Below are positions 56,482 through 64,000 of a stretch of 64,000 nt of DNA, piece after piece. The first letter of the stretch is position 1. Every line of letters begins with the position of its first letter. The notes below the pieces were generated by a model. The model worked only from the letters and a program-made list of their open reading frames with translations, was not told the origin of the DNA and made no database searches. This DNA comes from CAZSVE01 sp964610175 (GTDB taxonomy: Bacteria; Pseudomonadota; Gammaproteobacteria; HK1): assembly GCA_964610175.1 (NCBI GenBank), contig CAZSVE010000002.1, positions 1 through 64,000 of the forward strand, in the 5' to 3' direction. A program made the translations under genes and the position numbers.

Positions 56482-57207
56482 TTGTATCGATTTCTTCTAA
56501 CCATAGGGGGCAGTATTCGCGATCTCGCGCCTGTCATCCTCGTCATCATGTTCTTTCAGATCGTCGTGCTCGACAAGCCCATTCCGAATCTCGCCGAGAT
56601 CGGGATTGGTGTCTTGTTCGTGTTGATCGGTCTTACCTTATTCGTCCGTGGATTGGAAATCGGGTTGTTCCCCTTGGGCGAAACCCTGGCCTATTCCTTC
56701 GCCAAGAAGGGAAGCCTCATCTGGATACTCATCTTCGCCTTCGCGTTGGGATTCGGGACCACCGTCGCGGAGCCTGCCTTGATCGCGGTGGCCGGAGAGG
56801 CGGCCTTCGTGGCCGTCGAGGCCGGCATGATCGAGCAAACCGATGCGGCGCAATCGGAATATGCATTGGGGCTGCGCATCACCGTCGCCCTGTCGGTCGG
56901 TTTCGCCATCGTGGTCGGGGTCTATCGTATCATCCGCGGCTGGCCGGTTCAGTATCTGATACTGGGCGGCTACATCGGGGTCATCATCATGACGGCCTTT
57001 GCCCCCAAGGAAATCATCGGTATCGCCTATGACTCCGGGGGAGTGACCACCTCCACCATCACGGTACCCATGGTGACCGCCCTTGGTGTCGGCCTTGCCT
57101 CCAGTATCCAGGGCCGAAATCCCCTCAGCGACGGTTTCGGTCTTATCGCCTTCGCCTCATTGACCCCCATGGTGTTCGTCATGGGCTATGGCATGGTGGT
57201 GGCATGA
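56482..57207 (+). CDS. DUF1538 membrane protein
   Basis: A 241-residue polytopic inner-membrane protein of the DUF1538 family, with about seven hydrophobic segments and the family pattern LGFGTTVAEPALIAVAGEA plus the C-terminal DSGGVTTSTITVPMVTALGVGLA. The start codon is TTG at 56482 with GGAGG eight bases before it. Function is not established; a permease role is assumed from the topology. DUF1538 genes often occur as tandem pairs, but only one is here. G+C content is higher than in the ATPase gene that follows. Confidence 0.85.
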   Translation: MYRFLLTIGGSIRDLAPVILVIMFFQIVVLDKPIPNLAEIGIGVLFVLIGLTLFVRGLEIGLFPLGETLAYSFAKKGSLIWILIFAFALGFGTTVAEPALIAVAGEAAFVAVEAGMIEQTDAAQSEYALGLRITVALSVGFAIVVGVYRIIRGWPVQYLILGGYIGVIIMTAFAPKEIIGIAYDSGGVTTSTITVPMVTALGVGLASSIQGRNPLSDGFGLIAFASLTPMVFVMGYGMVVA

Positions 57208-57399
57208 GATATGGAGAGTGACGACCCATTGGGTCATCGTGGGGCGAGGCGAACCGCAACGGAATACTAAGCAACCCGCAAATCAAGATCCCGGATGTCA
57301 TCCCGAAGCGAAGGATCTCGTGATGTATCTTTTCTGCTGGTTGCCAGGGTCCAGCTTGGGAACGAACGGAAAAAAACACGAAACCAACGAACAACGACA

Positions 57400-58581
57400 A
57401 TGAAAATAGAATCCCTTGAATATATCGACCACGCCTCGGGGTGGCGGCTCGAAAAGACCGATTTCGACCGGTTGACCCTGCTGGTTGGGGCGTCCGGGGT
57501 CGGGAAGAGCAGGATACTGGAGGCAATTTTACATCTGAAACAAATAGCAGGGGCTTCTCTTCCACTTCTTTCATCCAATGGCGTGGGATGGAATATCAGG
57601 TTTTCTACTTCTTCCGGGCGTCTTTGTGAATGGGAGGGGAGATTCGAAATCGGAAATCTTAAAACCAAGGGATCACCGCTAGGCCCTTCTATTATCGGGG
57701 ATAACTTTTCACCCAGTATCGAGTTCGAGAAGCTCATCATCGACGGTTCCCTGATTGTGAACCATGGGCAGGCACAGATTCTATTCCAAAGGCTGAGTTG
57801 TAAGAAAAGTGCCATCGAACTATTCAAGGAACAGGAGATAATCAAAGAGGTCCATAACGAATTCTCGAAGATCTTGTTTGATGATAGCGGACCAAAGAGG
57901 AGAACTCTTGATTTTATGAAATCTGGAGTAAATTCTGGTATTAGTTTTGATCCCGAAGAAGAACTTCCTACCCTTGATGCTATCAAGAACAGCGGTGAGC
58001 AAACCGAAAGCAAACTTTACCGAACCTATGTGAATAGGTTACCGGTGTTCGAAGATATCAAAGGGCTATTCATAGAAGTATTCCCCTATATTCAAGATCT
58101 AAGAGTAGAATTGTCTAAAACGCCAAGTTATCTCTACTCTAATATGTCGCCGGAGGTGGAGTCCATCGATAGTTATTCTCTTCACGCCCAAATAAAAGAA
58201 ACTGGCGTTCCCGATTGGATTGATGAGGAAAGAATCTCCTCGGGGATGTTGAAAACCCTCCTACACATCGCCGAGTTATACCTCTGCCCGGACCATAGCC
58301 TAATCCTCATCGATGAATTCGAAAACAGCCTCGGCGTCAATTGCATAGACGAAATGACCTCCACCATGTTGGCTCCGGAAAGAAATCTGCAATTCATTCT
58401 CACCAGCCATCACCCCTACATCATCAATAATATCGGGCCAGAATACTGGAAGATCGTCACCCGAAAGGGCAGTGTCGTAACCACGCGCGATGCCGCGGCC
58501 CTCGGTATCGGCAGATCCAAGCATGAGGCATTCATCCAGCTCATCAATCGGGAGGAGTACAGTGAGGGAGTGACGGCATGA
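57400..58581 (+). CDS. AAA/ABC-type ATPase of a putative defence pair
   Basis: A 393-residue ATPase of the AAA_15/OLD-like group. Walker A is GASGVGKS (residues 30-37), Walker B LILIDEFENSL, with a switch region TSHHPYIINNI and a signature-like ERISSGMLKTL before Walker B. The middle (about 90-290) is an insert of helices, as in SMC-like ATPases. I start it at ATG 57400; an upstream GTG-less frame to 57295 adds nonconserved residues. Its stop overlaps the next start by 4 bp (ATGA), so the two are translationally coupled. Related pairs (PARIS, AbiL-type, OLD with TOPRIM partners) defend against phage. Confidence 0.8.
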   Translation: MKIESLEYIDHASGWRLEKTDFDRLTLLVGASGVGKSRILEAILHLKQIAGASLPLLSSNGVGWNIRFSTSSGRLCEWEGRFEIGNLKTKGSPLGPSIIGDNFSPSIEFEKLIIDGSLIVNHGQAQILFQRLSCKKSAIELFKEQEIIKEVHNEFSKILFDDSGPKRRTLDFMKSGVNSGISFDPEEELPTLDAIKNSGEQTESKLYRTYVNRLPVFEDIKGLFIEVFPYIQDLRVELSKTPSYLYSNMSPEVESIDSYSLHAQIKETGVPDWIDEERISSGMLKTLLHIAELYLCPDHSLILIDEFENSLGVNCIDEMTSTMLAPERNLQFILTSHHPYIINNIGPEYWKIVTRKGSVVTTRDAAALGIGRSKHEAFIQLINREEYSEGVTA

Positions 58582-59273
58582 ATCTCTATTTTCTGGTGGA
58601 AGGGAAGACCGAGAGCAAGGTGTATCCAGCGTGGCTGGCCTATTTACTGCCCGGATTCGGTCGGATCGCTTCGCCCGATGATGCTAGAGATAACCATTAC
58701 TATTTGGTAAGTGGCGGGGGCTATCCGAGTATCGTGCATCGTCACCTGCCCAATGCCATCGCCGATATCAACCATTACGGCAATTTCCATTATCTGGTCC
58801 TGGTCATCGATTCGGATTCCGATTCGGCCATGGAAAAGAGAGAGGAAGTTATCGGGCATATCTCCGAATTGCCCGAAGCTAAAAGATTATTCCCCGGTTG
58901 TGAATTGGAGATCATCGTTCAACAGCGCTGCATGGAGACCTGGTTTCTGGGAAACGATGCGATTCTCCCCAAAAACTCGAACCAAAAGGAAACGATTCCC
59001 TATCTAAGGCATTTCGATGTCAGCAAAAATAATCCGGAACGGATGCGAAAACCAGCAGGTTTTATTGGAACGGATGCCGTTTATCATTTCCAATACTTGA
59101 AACAAATCCTCCGGGAACGGGAAAGCAGCTATTCGAAGAAGATGCCCAGTATCGTCAAGGAAAAATATTATCTCGATGCATTGAAAGAGCGAATCTCCAG
59201 GAATTCCGATCATCTCATTACCTTGAAGATGTTTTTCGATTTCTGCGATAGCAAGGCCCTTTATTCCACTTAA
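58578..59273 (+). CDS. TOPRIM-like (DUF4276/RloB-type) protein, partner of the ATPase
   Basis: A 231-residue protein with TOPRIM-type acidic motifs: VEGKTE at the N-terminus (Glu8, Glu12) and LVIDSDSDS (Asp78, Asp80, Asp82). Such proteins act as nucleases or nuclease-like effectors. It overlaps the ATPase gene by 4 bp. The closest family I can suggest is DUF4276/RloB, seen next to ATPases in restriction-modification and abortive-infection loci. The C-terminal half (about 110-231) is Lys-rich and has no motif I can place. No other component follows. Confidence 0.72.
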   Translation: MNLYFLVEGKTESKVYPAWLAYLLPGFGRIASPDDARDNHYYLVSGGGYPSIVHRHLPNAIADINHYGNFHYLVLVIDSDSDSAMEKREEVIGHISELPEAKRLFPGCELEIIVQQRCMETWFLGNDAILPKNSNQKETIPYLRHFDVSKNNPERMRKPAGFIGTDAVYHFQYLKQILRERESSYSKKMPSIVKEKYYLDALKERISRNSDHLITLKMFFDFCDSKALYST

Positions 59274-59349
59274 CCCATTGTTACCTTTCACCTTTCAGGG
59301 GCATTTCATCCGTTATCCCAAGTAAAAAGAGGAAATTCGCAACGTTACA

Positions 59350-59568
59350 TTATTCCGACTTGGCGATGATTTCGCCCGCTGTGAATTCGCGCTCACAATC
59401 GGGCAGTGTTGCGATGATACCCAAGAATTCCCTCTGCTTATCCGTAGCATTTCTCCACCGGGCCGAAAAGAAATCCTGATCCGATTTTTTGAGAATCAAA
59501 TCCATCGTGATCGATAGCTGCTCGGATGTCAGTAGTTTAGCGCTTGAAATATCGAAGGATTCCTTACC
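59350..59568 (-). pseudogene. Truncated C-terminal remnant of an ATP-binding protein
   Basis: A 72-codon minus-strand frame bounded by stops and lacking a start near its beginning. It reads ISSAKLLTSEQLSITMDLIL then DQDFFSARWRNATDKQREFL and ends GEIIAKSE. The pattern D(Q)DFF..RW..AT..QR.(F/L)L resembles the winged-helix end of a class of bacterial AAA ATPases related to archaeal Orc/Cdc6-like or chromosomally encoded ATPases. The N-terminal ATPase domain is missing, so this is a gene scar at the edge of the ATPase-TOPRIM locus. Family assignment is from pattern memory only. Confidence 0.55.
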
Positions 59569-59619
59569 GATAAATTACGATCGAAATGCCATCGCACGGC
59601 ATCGACTCACGCAAATCCC

Positions 59620-59700
59620 TAGCGAAGCTTCGCATCGAACCATTAAGGCATGAATTAGAAATTCACGTAAAATCAACGCCATAAAAACTTGGCTCATCTA
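59620..59700 (+). repeat. Family-A repeat, partial copy in composite
   Basis: Left two-thirds of a family-A copy, broken where a reverse copy begins. Confidence 0.65.
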
Positions 59701-59701
59701 C

Positions 59702-59800
59702 TTTGTTTATTTCCCGCTCGGCTTGATAAATGAGTCGAATTTTAAGAGTGGTTTACTAATGAGCGTCGTGCTTTATCGGTCTGAGGCGATGCCTCGCTAG
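59702..59800 (-). repeat. Family-A dispersed repeat, copy 18 (composite)
   Basis: Reverse copy with a more diverged centre, sandwiched between two forward fragments. The composite suggests insertion of one copy into another. Confidence 0.75.
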
Positions 59801-59825
59801 GAAGATGAGCGGGAAATAAACAAAA
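59797..59825 (+). repeat. Family-A repeat right-end fragment upstream of soxB
   Basis: CTAGGAAGATGAGCGGGAAATAAACAAAA remnant: ends of the forward copy that the reverse copy appears to interrupt. It ends 18 bp before the soxB ATG, so it forms the soxB leader. Confidence 0.65.
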
Positions 59826-59843
59826 TATCCATCGAGGTTCCCC

Positions 59844-61529
59844 ATGCCAACCCGCCGAGAATTCCTACAAGTCACTGCTGCCGCCACGGCGTTGGGCCTG
59901 ACTGCCCGCCCGCAATCCATCCTTGCCGAAAACCGCATCACCCAAGAGGATCTACTGGATTTCGAATCCCTGGGGCAAGTGACGCTACTCAATTTCACCG
60001 ACATTCATGCCCAGTTGGTGCCGCTCTACTACCGGGAGCCGGATACCAATCTGGGGATCGGTGCCGATCGCGGTAGGCCACCGCATCTCACCGGCAAGGC
60101 CTTGTTGGAGTACTTCGGTCTGCCGGCGGGTGGTCCCGAGGCCTATGCCTTCAGCCATCTGGATTTCACCCGCCTTGCTCACGAGTACGGGCGCGTCGGA
60201 GGGCTTGCCCATCTCGCCACCCTGATCAACGCCATCCGGGCGGAGCGCTCCGGTCGCACCCTCCTGATCGATAACGGCGATACCTGGCAGGGGTCTTATA
60301 CCAGCTTGCGGACGCGGGGCGCGGACATGGTTCGAGCCATGAATGCCCTGGGCGTGGATGCCATGACCGCGCACTGGGAGTTCACCTATGGCGCGGAGCG
60401 GGTTCGGGAATTGACGGGACAACTGAAGTTCCCTTTTCTCGCCGGGAACGTTCGCGACACGGAATGGGAGGAACCGGTCTTCGAGAGTACGGCCCGGTTC
60501 GAGCGCGGCGGCCTCGATATCGCCGTGATCGGGCAGGCGTTTCCCTATACCCCGGTGGCTAACCCTCGTCATCTGATCCCGGATTGGGCCTTCGGCATTC
60601 GCCAAGCCGAGATCCAGGCATCCGTGGATGCCGCCCGGGGCAGCGGTGCGGACCTGGTGGTGCTCGCAAGCCACAATGGCTTCGATGTGGACCATAAACT
60701 GGCCGGACTGGTTCGAGGGATCGACGTGATCTTGACCGGTCACACCCACGACGCCATCCCGAAGGTGATGCGGATCGGCGATACCCTGCTGGTGGCGGCA
60801 GGCAGCCATGGCAAATTCCTGGCGCGCCTGGATCTGGACGTGGCGAATCGGCGCATTCGCGATTTCCGTTTTCGCCTGATCCCGGTGTTGTCGGATACCA
60901 TCGTTCCGGATCCGGCCATCGATGCCCTGGTGAAGGAGATCCGGGCGCCTTATCGGGAGACGCTGGATACGGTGCTCGGGCGCACGGAATCCCTACTGTA
61001 CCGGCGCGGTAATTTCAACGGCAGCTTCGATGATCTGATCTGTCAGGCCATTCGGACGGAGCGCGATACCGAGATTTCCCTGTCGCCTGGGTTTCGTTGG
61101 GGAGGTGCCCTGCTGCCCGGACAGGATATCCGGGTCGAGGATGTCTATAACCAGACGGCGATTACCTATCCCAATTGTTATCGCATGGAGATGACCGGTG
61201 AACGCATCAAGGCGATCCTGGAGGATGTGGCCGATAATCTTTTCAATGTGGACCCATTCTATCGCCAGGGGGGGGATATGGTTCGAGTCGGGGGATTGGG
61301 CTATGGGATCGATGTCACGCGACCCATGGGCGAGCGGATTCGGGATCTGGTTCTCTGGCCGGAAAACCGGCTTGTCGATCCCGATAAAAGTTATCTGGTC
61401 GGCGGTTGGGCGTCGGTGAATCCCAGCGTGGAGGGCCCACCGGTCTACGATGTGGTGAGCGATTACCTGCGGGGCCATCCCGAGGTTCGGTTGGAAGAAC
61501 AGCGGACGGTGCGGGTATTGAAGTCATGA
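59844..61529 (+). CDS. soxB: SoxB thiosulfohydrolase of the Sox sulfur-oxidising system
   Basis: Periplasmic di-manganese enzyme that releases sulfate from SoxY-bound sulfur during thiosulfate oxidation. The 561-residue protein starts with a Tat-type signal (TRREFLQVTAAA, Arg4-Arg5). The 5'-nucleotidase-like metallophosphatase motifs are NFTDIHAQL, IDNGDTWQGS, HWEFTYG, SHNGFDVD and TGHTHDAIP, followed by the 5'-nucleotidase C-terminal domain. SoxXA, SoxYZ and SoxCD are not in the window, so soxB is separated from the other sox genes, as in several gammaproteobacterial sulfur oxidisers that store sulfur. A family-A repeat lies on each side. Confidence 0.96.
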   Translation: MPTRREFLQVTAAATALGLTARPQSILAENRITQEDLLDFESLGQVTLLNFTDIHAQLVPLYYREPDTNLGIGADRGRPPHLTGKALLEYFGLPAGGPEAYAFSHLDFTRLAHEYGRVGGLAHLATLINAIRAERSGRTLLIDNGDTWQGSYTSLRTRGADMVRAMNALGVDAMTAHWEFTYGAERVRELTGQLKFPFLAGNVRDTEWEEPVFESTARFERGGLDIAVIGQAFPYTPVANPRHLIPDWAFGIRQAEIQASVDAARGSGADLVVLASHNGFDVDHKLAGLVRGIDVILTGHTHDAIPKVMRIGDTLLVAAGSHGKFLARLDLDVANRRIRDFRFRLIPVLSDTIVPDPAIDALVKEIRAPYRETLDTVLGRTESLLYRRGNFNGSFDDLICQAIRTERDTEISLSPGFRWGGALLPGQDIRVEDVYNQTAITYPNCYRMEMTGERIKAILEDVADNLFNVDPFYRQGGDMVRVGGLGYGIDVTRPMGERIRDLVLWPENRLVDPDKSYLVGGWASVNPSVEGPPVYDVVSDYLRGHPEVRLEEQRTVRVLKS

Positions 61530-61532
61530 TAA

Positions 61533-61632
61533 TTTGTTCATTCCCCGCTCAGCTTCGCTGATGGGTCAAGTTTTACAAAGTACTTTACCAATGCTGAGTC
61601 GTGCTTTATCGGTTCGAGGCGAAGCTTCGCCA
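61533..61632 (-). repeat. Family-A dispersed repeat, copy 19
   Basis: Near-complete reverse copy beginning 4 bp after the soxB stop. A few bases of the middle are missing. Confidence 0.83.
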
Positions 61633-61715
61633 GCCATGTCCACGGGCCTGCCCTGTCACACTTGGGGTATTCGCTGGATACCCCCATATCAGCACATCCG
61701 GTTTCTGCGGCGGAT

Positions 61716-62780
61716 ATGACGATGCTCGAACATGGCAAACAAGGCAAATGGGAACTTTCCCCTCTCGCGCGTCGACGACTGCATAATTTTGCGGCCAATC
61801 GGCGCGGGCTGTGGTCTCTTCGGATCTTTGCCGTGCTGTTTTTTGTCACCTTGTTTGTGGAGTTCATCGCCAACGACAAGCCAATCCTAGTGTACTACCA
61901 GGGTGAGTTTTACGCGCCGATTTTCGTCAAGTACGCGGAAACCGAATTCGGTGGTGAGTTCGAAACGGAGACCGATTATCGCGACCCCTACGTACAGAGG
62001 CTTATCGGGAAACATGGCGGGATGATTTGGCCATTGATACGTTATAACCACCGCACGGTGGTGTGGGATCTTCCGGTTCCGGCGCCTTCTCCCCCGGATG
62101 CGGAGCATTGGCTCGGTACCGATGATCAGGCGCGCGATGTGGTGGCAAGGCTCCTGTATGGGTTTCGTATCTCGGTGCTGTTCGGGTTTGCGCTCACCAT
62201 CGTGAGCGCCATCGTCGGTATTATGGCGGGGGCGATCCAGGGCTATTTCGGTGGATGGACGGATCTTCTTTTTCAGCGTTTCATCGAGATTTGGGGGAGT
62301 ATGCCGCAGCTTTATCTGTTGATAATTCTCGCGAGTATTTTCGAGCCGGATTTTTGGTGGCTTTTGGGTTTTCTTTTGTTGTGGAGCTGGATAGGTTTCG
62401 TGGGCGTTGTACGGGCGGAGTTTCTGCGCGCCCGCAACCTGGGGTTTGTTCAAGCGGCTCGGGCGCTCGGCGTGTCGGATCGACTGATTATGTTTCGTCA
62501 TGTATTGCCGAACGCCATGGTGGCAACCATTACCTTTTTGCCTTTTACCCTGGCCGGTTCCGTAACCGCCCTGACCTCGCTCGATTTTCTCGGTATCGGG
62601 TTGCCACCAGGATCGGCGTCACTGGGGGAACTGCTGGCTCAAGGTAAGGCGAATTTGCAGGCCCCATGGTTGGGGCTTACCGGGTTTTCCGTGATTGCGC
62701 TGATGTTGAGCCTGCTTATCTTTATTGGCGAGGCGATGCGAGATGCTTTCGATGCCCGTAAATCGGGGGGATACACTTGA
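61716..62780 (+). CDS. yejE: ABC transporter permease, YejE-like (oligopeptide/microcin C type)
   Basis: Inner-membrane permease of the peptide/nickel ABC importer class. From ATG 61716 it has 354 residues (an upstream ATG at 61662 adds 18). Features: OppC N-terminal segment (SPLARRRLHNFAANRRGLWSLRIF), the characteristic periplasmic region with VKYAETEFGGEFETETDYRDPYV typical of YejE, then HWLGTDDQARDVVARLLYG and the EAA loop EFLRARNLGFVQAARALGVSDRLIMFRHVLPN. YejA, YejB and YejF genes would normally flank it but none is here, so it may be the end of a divided operon. Confidence 0.9.
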   Translation: MTMLEHGKQGKWELSPLARRRLHNFAANRRGLWSLRIFAVLFFVTLFVEFIANDKPILVYYQGEFYAPIFVKYAETEFGGEFETETDYRDPYVQRLIGKHGGMIWPLIRYNHRTVVWDLPVPAPSPPDAEHWLGTDDQARDVVARLLYGFRISVLFGFALTIVSAIVGIMAGAIQGYFGGWTDLLFQRFIEIWGSMPQLYLLIILASIFEPDFWWLLGFLLLWSWIGFVGVVRAEFLRARNLGFVQAARALGVSDRLIMFRHVLPNAMVATITFLPFTLAGSVTALTSLDFLGIGLPPGSASLGELLAQGKANLQAPWLGLTGFSVIALMLSLLIFIGEAMRDAFDARKSGGYT

Positions 62781-63143
62781 GGGGGACAGGAGGTTTCCGT
62801 AGCGGGGTCATTGCTGCAAATCACTTGAACAAGACGATGAGAAACCTATTTGCCGTGTGAAAGACGGATAATATCCTATCGATAAGCCTGTCTATCGTAT
62901 TATATTCGAGCACCTTTGGACCAAGCGTACATCCACCCTGAAACTATCCGAACACGATTCCCCTTGGAGCAATTGCCACTATCGGGCGTTCGTGTCGGGA
63001 AAAGCTCTTTCCGGTACCTTGAAGCCATGAACGAGGATTTGGGAACAGGGTAGCGAATTACACTGATAGCAGGCTTGGGTGAAATCACCGATGCTTGGAT
63101 CGATTACTTTGATCTATTTTATATTTTTTAAGGAGTGACTTTC
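62781..63143. other. Spacer before the carbonic anhydrase gene
   Basis: About 360 bp without a gene. A strong AAGGAG ribosome site is at the right edge (63130-63135). No repeat copy is found here. Confidence 0.5.
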
Positions 63144-64000
63144 GTGAAAAAGAGATCATCGATAATTACTTTAATTGCTTCCGCGACTTTGCTTCTGAGT
63201 AGCTCATCATATGCCATCGGTTCTAAACATGGCGTCGAAGGCGATGAACATAAAAAACATGGAGGTGGGGTTTCCTGGGGCTATGAGGGGCCACGAGGGC
63301 CCGAACACTGGGGGAATCTCAGCGAAAAATTCATTTTATGCAAGACGGGGGAAATACAATCACCCATCGACATAAAGGGGCCGTTCAAGAAAACAGGCGC
63401 CCCATCGATCGATATCCGATATAAGCCTACCTCTTCTCTTGAAATGATCGATGATGGTCATACCATCAAAGAGATCTACGGTCCGGGTAGTTTAATGTCC
63501 GATGATGATCTCACCATCAAAGAGGCCTACGAGGCGGGTAGTTTTTTGGTGATTGATGGCAAACCCTACCAGTTATTGCAGTTCCATTTTCATGGTCCCA
63601 GCGAACACAAAATAAAAGGGAAATCCGCGGCCATGGAGGTACATCTGGTACACCAGAGCACCGATAAGGAACTTGCCGTGGTAGGCATACTGATCGAGGA
63701 GGGAAAGGAGCACAAGGCCTTGAATAAGATATGGAAAAGGATGCCCGAGGATGTCGGAGAGAAAGTAATCATAACCGGCAAAAAGGCAGTATTCGACGCG
63801 ACTTCGCTGTTGCCACGAGAAAAGGCCTTCTTCCATTATGTAGGGTCACTGACCACCCCACCCTGTTCCGAGGGAGTGCGCTGGTTCGTGATGAAAGATG
63901 CCATCGAGTTCTCGAAAGGGCAGATCGAAAAATTCAAAAGGGTTATCGGCGAAGATGCTCGCCCGATACAGCCTCGGCAGGGACGTCCTGTTTTCGAGAG
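63144..64000 (+). CDS. Alpha-carbonic anhydrase, periplasmic (cut by window end)
   Basis: Zinc enzyme that interconverts CO2 and bicarbonate. GTG start at 63144 with AAGGAG nine bases before it; the frame stays open to the window end (285 codons seen). A Sec signal peptide (about 1-25, ending SSSYA) sends it to the periplasm. Family landmarks: GYEGPRGPEHWGNLS, IQSPIDI, QFHFHGPSEH (zinc His148 and His150), MEVHLVHQ (His167) and GSLTTPPCSEGVRWFVM. An extra 17-residue tandem duplication (63450-63551) doubles the DDGHTIKE region just before the zinc site. Placed near soxB, it fits supply of inorganic carbon to a sulfur oxidiser. Confidence 0.93.
   Translation, partial: MKKRSSIITLIASATLLLSSSSYAIGSKHGVEGDEHKKHGGGVSWGYEGPRGPEHWGNLSEKFILCKTGEIQSPIDIKGPFKKTGAPSIDIRYKPTSSLEMIDDGHTIKEIYGPGSLMSDDDLTIKEAYEAGSFLVIDGKPYQLLQFHFHGPSEHKIKGKSAAMEVHLVHQSTDKELAVVGILIEEGKEHKALNKIWKRMPEDVGEKVIITGKKAVFDATSLLPREKAFFHYVGSLTTPPCSEGVRWFVMKDAIEFSKGQIEKFKRVIGEDARPIQPRQGRPVFE
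63450..63551 (+). repeat. 51-bp tandem duplication inside the carbonic anhydrase gene
   Basis: Unit 1 (63450-63500) encodes DDGHTIKEIYGPGSLMS and unit 2 (63501-63551) encodes DDDLTIKEAYEAGSFLV. The frame is kept. Confidence 0.85.

Noticed and set aside
1..64000. CRISPR array
   Set aside because: No regularly spaced direct repeats were found. The dispersed repeats are widely separated and in both orientations.

Overview
The window looks like part of the chromosome of a Gram-negative, sulfur-oxidising gammaproteobacterium. The evidence is bamD, lptE, dolP, a two-partner secretion pair, soxB, rnfC/rnfD, prfB with its frameshift site, the lptE-holA gene pair and a periplasmic alpha-carbonic anhydrase. 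A mesaconyl-CoA hydratase and a malyl-CoA lyase (3-hydroxypropionate bi-cycle type) sit beside each other. Together with soxB and wide, repeat-filled spacers, this would fit a symbiont of the 'Candidatus Kentron' kind. That placement is inference from gene content, not a database match.

Layout. 0.1-8.3 kb: outer-membrane functions (dolP, TpsB/TpsA secretion pair, bamD). 9-11.3 kb: a small HTH regulator, a decayed ISL3-type transposase and an orphan livG-type ATPase. 11.7-16.5 kb: peroxiredoxin, thiC and a MurL-like PP-loop enzyme. 16.8-21.3 kb: egtD followed by a fusion of a molybdopterin oxidoreductase with a cysteine desulfurase. 21.9-28.3 kb: tRNA-Leu, a frameshifted ChaN-PDZ lipoprotein gene, xseB, ispA, queD-folE2 and a UMF1 transporter. 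28.6-31.2 kb: an accessory patch with a single-chain methyltransferase/MutH-like nuclease and an ImmA/IrrE peptidase with a membrane partner. 31.4-40.7 kb: comEC, rluD, metF, tRNA-Asp, pncB, argS. 41.1-44.4 kb: the divergent mch and mcl genes around a 1.2-kb spacer containing a strongly structured element. 44.9-56.4 kb: cupin, lptE-holA, pgm, rnfCD, prfB, a GTPase-less YchF-like protein, RRM and cold-shock proteins, an aspartic protease. 56.5-59.3 kb: a DUF1538 protein and an ATPase-TOPRIM pair that resembles phage-defence systems. 59.8-64 kb: soxB, a yejE-like permease and an alpha-carbonic anhydrase cut by the window end.

The most pervasive hidden feature is a roughly 105-115 bp dispersed intergenic repeat (family A). 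About 19 near-full copies and several fragments are present in both orientations. It carries a subterminal inverted repeat and a central hairpin that survives sequence change between copies. It sits next to many genes, supplies the stop codon of xseB, and was seen only between genes. A second repeat (family B, two copies) lies beside two of these copies.

The most interesting gene pair is egtD plus the Mo-oxidoreductase/cysteine-desulfurase fusion. EgtD makes hercynine (trimethylhistidine). A neighbouring enzyme with its own persulfide-forming domain and a Mo centre is a plausible way to add the sulfur of ergothioneine without the usual oxygen-dependent EgtB. This is a hypothesis drawn from domain content and adjacency.
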